From VXMO01 sp965219405 (GTDB lineage: Bacteria; Chloroflexota; Dehalococcoidia; UBA6926): a DNA stretch of 64,000 bases. The translations under genes and the position numbers were made by a program. Shown in pieces: positions 60,133 through 64,000 of the stretch (its first letter is position 1; every line of letters starts with the position of its first letter). The notes beneath the pieces are model-generated. The model was not told the DNA's origin. It did not search any database and saw only the letters and a program-made list of their open reading frames with translations. The DNA lies in assembly GCA_965219405.1 (NCBI GenBank), contig OZ244736.1, positions 1,116,001 to 1,180,000 on the forward strand, in the 5' to 3' direction.

Positions 60133-61935
60133 ATGTTGAAATCACATAGTTGTGGGGAGCTTTCGTCTGCGGAGGCGGGGCTGGTTGTGCGTCTGGCGGG
60201 GTGGGTTCATCGCCGTCGGGATCATGGCGGGCTGATCTTCCTCGATATGCGGGATCGCACGGGGTTGGTGCAGGTCGTTATCGATCCGTCAGTGGCGGAG
60301 GCCGCGTATGCGACGGCGGATACGCTGCGGAACGAGTGGGTGGTGGCCATCAGCGGCGAGGTGCAGGTTCGGCCCGCGGGGACGGAGAATCCGCGCATCG
60401 CGACCGGCGGCATCGAGGTCCACGCGAACGAGGTGACGGTGTTGAACCCGTCCAAGACGCCGCCGTTCTATATCAATGAGGAATCGGACGTCGACGAGTC
60501 GCTGCGGCTGCGGTATCGATACCTGGACCTGCGACGTGAGCGGATGGCGGCGAACCTTAGGCTGCGGCATCGCGTCGTGAAGTACATCCGCGATTTCCTT
60601 GACGGGCGCGGCTTTTTGGAAGTCGAGACGCCGATGTTGATGAAGAGCACGCCGGAGGGGGCGCGGGACTATCTTGTGCCGTCACGGGTTCACCCGGGCC
60701 ATTTCTATGCGCTGCCGCAGTCGCCCCAGCAGTTGAAGCAGCTGCTGATGGTGGCGGGAGTGGAGCGTTATTTCCAGATTGCGCGCTGTTTCCGGGATGA
60801 GGACCAACGCGCTGACCGGCAGCCGGAGTTCACTCAGCTTGACCTGGAGATGAGCTTCGTGGACGAGACGGACGTGCTCGATCTGATGGAGGAGTTGTAC
60901 TCGGGGCTGGCACAGGCCACCGCGCCGCATATGGGCGTGACATCGCCGTTTCCGCGTATGACGTATGCAGAGGCGATGCGGCGGTTCGGATCGGACAAGC
61001 CGGACCTGCGTTTCGGGATGGAGATCACGGATATATCGAGTATCGTTGCCGACAGCGGCGTGGGAGTGTTCACGTCGGCGCTTGCTGAGACGGGCGGCAC
61101 GGTGCGGGGAATCGTCGCGCCGGGCTGCGCGGGGTACAGCCGGCGGGAACTCGAGAACCTGACGGAGATCGTGCGCGGGCAGGGGGCACGAGGGCTGGCG
61201 ACGATCGGTCTTGACGTGGAGGCGGGGACGGCTGTGTCCGATCTGCAGCCGGATAATGTGCGCTCCGCGTTGGCGCGGCATCTTGATATCGAAACTGTGC
61301 GGTCGATTGCTGCGGCGATGGGCGCCGGAGCGGGCGATCTGCTGCTGATTGTGGCGGCGCATGAGGACACCGTGAGCGCGTCGCTGAGCGCGCTGCGGAC
61401 AGAGTTGGGGCAGCGGCTGGAGTTGGCGGATCCGAATGAGCTGGCGTTCGCGTTCGTGACGGAGTTTCCGCTGTTTGAGGCGGCGGGCGATGAGGGCGGG
61501 CTGAGTTCCGTGCATCATCCGTTCACTGCGCCGGTCCCGGAGGACGCGGGCCTGCTGGAAGAATCGCCGACGGCGGTGCGGTCACGGGCGTATGACCTGG
61601 TGGTGAATGGGATTGAGCTGGGGTCGGGTTCGATCAGGATCCATGACCGCGAGCTGCAGGACAGGATATTCGCGCTGCTGGGACATGCGCCGGACGAAAT
61701 ACAGGAGCGATTCGGCCATATGCTGGAGGCGTTTGAGTACGGGGTGCCGCCGCATGGGGGGTTCGCGCCGGGCATCGATCGGACGGTGATGGTGCTGGCA
61801 GGAGAGCCCAATATCCGGGAGGTGATCCCGTTCCCGAAGACGCAATCGGCGCAGGACCTCATGATGAGCGCGCCGTCCACGGTAGATGAGCAACAGCTCA
61901 TCGATCTGAACTTGCGGCTGCGGGAGGCCGAGTGA
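60133..61935 (+). CDS. aspS: Aspartyl-tRNA synthetase
   Basis: Predicted 600-residue class II synthetase. The anticodon-binding OB fold opens SHSCGELSSAEAGLVVRLAGW; motif 2 is FRDEDQRADRQPEFTQLD and motif 3 is GFAPGIDRTVMVLAGEPNIREV (in parts); the bacterial GAD insertion domain (about 300-420) is present. The ATG at 60133 matches the family start; a GTG at 60109 would add eight residues. Whether it is discriminating (Asp only) or also charges tRNA-Asn cannot be read by eye. Confidence 0.95.
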   Translation: MLKSHSCGELSSAEAGLVVRLAGWVHRRRDHGGLIFLDMRDRTGLVQVVIDPSVAEAAYATADTLRNEWVVAISGEVQVRPAGTENPRIATGGIEVHANEVTVLNPSKTPPFYINEESDVDESLRLRYRYLDLRRERMAANLRLRHRVVKYIRDFLDGRGFLEVETPMLMKSTPEGARDYLVPSRVHPGHFYALPQSPQQLKQLLMVAGVERYFQIARCFRDEDQRADRQPEFTQLDLEMSFVDETDVLDLMEELYSGLAQATAPHMGVTSPFPRMTYAEAMRRFGSDKPDLRFGMEITDISSIVADSGVGVFTSALAETGGTVRGIVAPGCAGYSRRELENLTEIVRGQGARGLATIGLDVEAGTAVSDLQPDNVRSALARHLDIETVRSIAAAMGAGAGDLLLIVAAHEDTVSASLSALRTELGQRLELADPNELAFAFVTEFPLFEAAGDEGGLSSVHHPFTAPVPEDAGLLEESPTAVRSRAYDLVVNGIELGSGSIRIHDRELQDRIFALLGHAPDEIQERFGHMLEAFEYGVPPHGGFAPGIDRTVMVLAGEPNIREVIPFPKTQSAQDLMMSAPSTVDEQQLIDLNLRLREAE

Positions 61936-61945
61936 TGGGACGCGC

Positions 61946-62010
61946 CCTTCGACAGGCTCAGGGCGAACGGGAGAGTGGGGGGCGTAGTGCGATTCAGATT
62001 CCCGCGTTCG
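61946..62010. repeat. Two dispersed repeats between aspS and tig
   Basis: CCTTCGACAGGCTCAGGGCG (about 61948-61967) and the palindrome ATTCCCGCG-TT-CGCGGGAAT followed by GACGGG (about 61981-62010) lie side by side in the 147-base gap. They belong to the same families as the copies in the 58.7-59.2 kb strip and at 2159-2189. Confidence 0.7.
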
Positions 62011-62082
62011 CGGGAATGACGGGTGGGGGTTGTATAATGTTGTTCCCGCCTCATAGCCAATCCGAATACGGAGTTTCCACGC

Positions 62083-63600
62083 GTGAAGATTACAACTGAA
62101 GATATGCCTGACCGTCAGGTCGGGCTAGTTATTGAGTTGGAAGAGGCGGAGATTGAGGATCACAAGCAGCGGGCGTACCAGCGGCTTGTGCAGCGGTACG
62201 TTATTCCGGGATTTCGCAGAGGTAAGGCGCCGCGTGTCATCCTCGAACGTCATATCGGGGCGGAAACGCTGATCCAGGACGATATCGAGGGGCTGTTGGA
62301 ACGGTCCGTGGCGGATGCGGTGGAGCAGCAAGAGCTTGAGCCCATCGCGCGGCCGCAGGTGACGGACCTGGAATCGCTTGATCCCATCACGTTCCGCGCC
62401 ACCGTGGCGCTGCGCCCGGAAGTGGAACTCGGTGACTATGAGGCGATCCGCGTCGACTGGGAGGAGCCGGAGGTTACGGAAGAGCAGGTCGAGGAGGTGC
62501 TGAATAACCTCCGCCGGCAAGGCTCGCCGTGGGAGCCGGTGGAGAGGGCTGTTCAGCTTGGCGACCTGCTGACCGTCGACATGCGCGGGTATGTGGACGA
62601 GGACCCGGAGGACGCGGCGGAATCCGAGGACGGCGGCGATGAGGATTCTGATGCGGAGTCGGAGCCGCCCGAAGAGGCAGAGCCTGATTCTGACGCCGAG
62701 GATGGCGATGAGTCCGAAGGCGAGCCGGCAGTTCCGGGTCGGAGGACGTTCGTCGAGGAGACGGGCATCAGCTACATGGTGCAAGAGGGCGTGACGTATC
62801 CCGCGCCCGGGGTGCCGGAGCAGCTCGTTGGCATGAGCGCGGAGGAGACCAGGGAGTTCACGATCTCCGTGCCGGATGATTTCACGGTTCGCGATTTGAA
62901 TGGCAAGGACGCCCATTTCACCGTCACGGTGCGTGAGGTCAAGGAGCAGAACCTGCCGGACCTCGATGACGAGTGGGCGCAGGGCGTCGAGGGATTCGGC
63001 GACGATGTCTTCGAGACGGTGGAGGCGCTGCGGGACCGGATTCGGTCTGATCTGACAGAGCGGACGGAGGCGCAGGCGCGGGCAGGGTACGAGGAGAATA
63101 TCCTCGAGCAGTTCGCCGAGGCCGCGACGGTCGAATATCCGCCCATCGTTGTGGACATGGAAGTCGACCGCATCCTGCAGGACCAGGATGAGCAGATGCG
63201 GGGAATGGGCATGTCGCTCGCGGCGTACGCGCAGTCGACGGGTCAGGGCGTGGAGCAGCTGCGCGACACCGTGCGGCCACAAGCGGAGCAGCGGGTGCTG
63301 CGCGGGCTGCTGATAACGAACCTGGCCGAATCGACGGGCATCGAGGCCTCGGACGAGGAAATCAACGAGGATATCGCTGAGGTGGTGGGCGCTCAGCAGG
63401 ATGAGGCGGCGCAGGAGCAGGCGCGACAGGTGTTTGAGAGCGAGGCGGCGCGTGAGAGCGTGCAGCGCAGAATTGTCGCACGTAAGACAATGGATATGCT
63501 GGTAGACATCGCGCGAGGGGAGCGCGACGGGTCGGAGGAGGCCTCCGAGACGGAAGCGGAGACCGACGCCGACGAGGATTCGGATAACGGAGACGACTAG
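62083..63600 (+). CDS. tig: Trigger factor with acidic insertion
   Basis: Predicted 505-residue ribosome-bound chaperone and prolyl isomerase, starting at GTG 62083. The ribosome-docking motif is GFRRGKAP (43-50). A PPIase domain begins around residue 160, but residues about 172-218 are a very acidic, low-complexity insert (runs of Asp, Glu and Ser), and the C-terminus (about 485-505) is a second acidic tail. E. coli trigger factor is 432 residues and lacks both. clpP follows 48 bases later. Confidence 0.92.
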   Translation: MKITTEDMPDRQVGLVIELEEAEIEDHKQRAYQRLVQRYVIPGFRRGKAPRVILERHIGAETLIQDDIEGLLERSVADAVEQQELEPIARPQVTDLESLDPITFRATVALRPEVELGDYEAIRVDWEEPEVTEEQVEEVLNNLRRQGSPWEPVERAVQLGDLLTVDMRGYVDEDPEDAAESEDGGDEDSDAESEPPEEAEPDSDAEDGDESEGEPAVPGRRTFVEETGISYMVQEGVTYPAPGVPEQLVGMSAEETREFTISVPDDFTVRDLNGKDAHFTVTVREVKEQNLPDLDDEWAQGVEGFGDDVFETVEALRDRIRSDLTERTEAQARAGYEENILEQFAEAATVEYPPIVVDMEVDRILQDQDEQMRGMGMSLAAYAQSTGQGVEQLRDTVRPQAEQRVLRGLLITNLAESTGIEASDEEINEDIAEVVGAQQDEAAQEQARQVFESEAARESVQRRIVARKTMDMLVDIARGERDGSEEASETEAETDADEDSDNGDD

Positions 63601-63648
63601 CACCAGCGGGCATGGGCCCCACGGACACGTCAGAGGAGAGTTAGCGAA

Positions 63649-64000
63649 ATGACAACGTGGACAGGCGGAACGGGAGAGGGAATGCCGGGGGGGATCGTGC
63701 CGGCGGGGCCACAGGGCATCGTGCCGATGGTCATCGAGACCGGAGCGCGAGGCGAGCGAGCTTTCGATATTTATTCCCTCCTGCTCAAGGAGCGGATCAT
63801 CTTTCTCGGCACGCCAATCAATGACCAGATTGCGAATCTTGTCGTGGCGCAGCTGCTGTACCTGGAACGGGAAGATCCTGACAAGGACATTTCGCTGTAT
63901 ATCAGCAGCCCGGGCGGCGTCATCACATCCGGCCTGGCCATCTATGACACCATCCAGTTGATTCGCGCGGACGTTTCCACGATCTGCGTGGGGATGGCGG
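63649..64000 (+). CDS. clpP: ATP-dependent Clp protease proteolytic subunit ClpP (partial, runs off the window)
   Basis: The first 117 codons are present and open to the window end. After a Gly-rich 23-residue extension come IVPMVIETGARGERAFDIYS, LLKERIIFLGTPI, NLVVAQLLYLERED and LYISSPGGVITSGLAIYDT; the catalytic Ser region (GMA-AS) is just reached at CVGMA. GAGGAGAG precedes the ATG. The tig-clpP order (often followed by clpX) is conserved in bacteria. Partner unfoldase ClpC is at 39.0-41.6 kb. Confidence 0.95.
   Translation, partial: MTTWTGGTGEGMPGGIVPAGPQGIVPMVIETGARGERAFDIYSLLLKERIIFLGTPINDQIANLVVAQLLYLEREDPDKDISLYISSPGGVITSGLAIYDTIQLIRADVSTICVGMA

Noticed and set aside
62125..63603. 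Long open frame on the minus strand opposite tig
   Set aside because: Arg/Leu/His-rich shadow of a high-GC gene; no family resemblance, while the plus frame is a clear trigger factor.

Overview
The window is gene-dense, high-GC bacterial chromosome. No rRNA, prophage, intact insertion sequence or CRISPR array was seen. The gene mix suggests an uncultivated Chloroflexota bacterium, perhaps of the SAR202/Dehalococcoidia type: citramalate and isopropylmalate synthases in one ilv-leu operon, TreT-like glycosyltransferase, nickel superoxide dismutase, nickel-pincer cofactor genes, and dispersed intergenic palindromic repeats. That placement is an inference from content and style; no marker was compared with a database.

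Layout. 1-12 kb: a YfbK-type VWA lipoprotein, a thiolase-like protein, an MmcB-like nuclease, a cation antiporter, FtsH, LarB, a hydrolase, then selD, which is itself read through an in-frame UGA, followed by a JAMM protease. 12-23.3 kb (minus strand): one long branched-chain amino acid operon, ilvB-ilvN-ilvC-leuA-leuC-leuD-leuB-cimA-unknown gene, behind a T-box leader with a CTC (Leu) specifier. 23.3-26.7 kb: ComF, a HypE/PurM-like protein and a TreT-like glycosyltransferase. 26.6-31 kb (minus strand): a tyrosine/phenylalanine unit of a Tyr-rich leader peptide, an attenuator-like hairpin, DAHP synthase, tRNA-Tyr, a TyrRS with an N-terminal PheRS-like B3/B4 editing domain, and prephenate dehydratase. 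31-34 kb: small proteins, nickel superoxide dismutase with its maturation protease, and a second UGA-containing gene, a peroxiredoxin-like selenoprotein. 34-45 kb: two MFS exporters, a lipoate-ligase-like protein, ribosomal protein S1, ClpC, RadA, LarE and LarC. 45-50 kb: two tRNA-Thr genes and the tuf-rpmG-secE-nusG-rplK-rplA-rplJ-rplL cluster. 50-57 kb: RadC, AI-2E family transporter, PlsY, a flippase-like protein, an M42-type peptidase, the primary sigma factor and HigBA. 57.2-60.1 kb: an accessory strip with a CoiA-like gene, a methyltransferase/HNH remnant, a PIN toxin-antitoxin pair and many short repeats. 60.1-64 kb: aspS, trigger factor and the start of clpP.

The most notable points are (1) the Tyr/Phe unit, where synthesis, tRNA and charging enzyme appear to sit behind one Tyr-codon attenuator and the charging enzyme carries an extra editing domain; (2) two selenoprotein genes (SelD and a peroxiredoxin) that ordinary gene calling would truncate, each with a hairpin just after its UGA; and (3) a metal theme, with nickel (NiSOD, LarB/E/C) and selenium enzymes in the same 64 kb.
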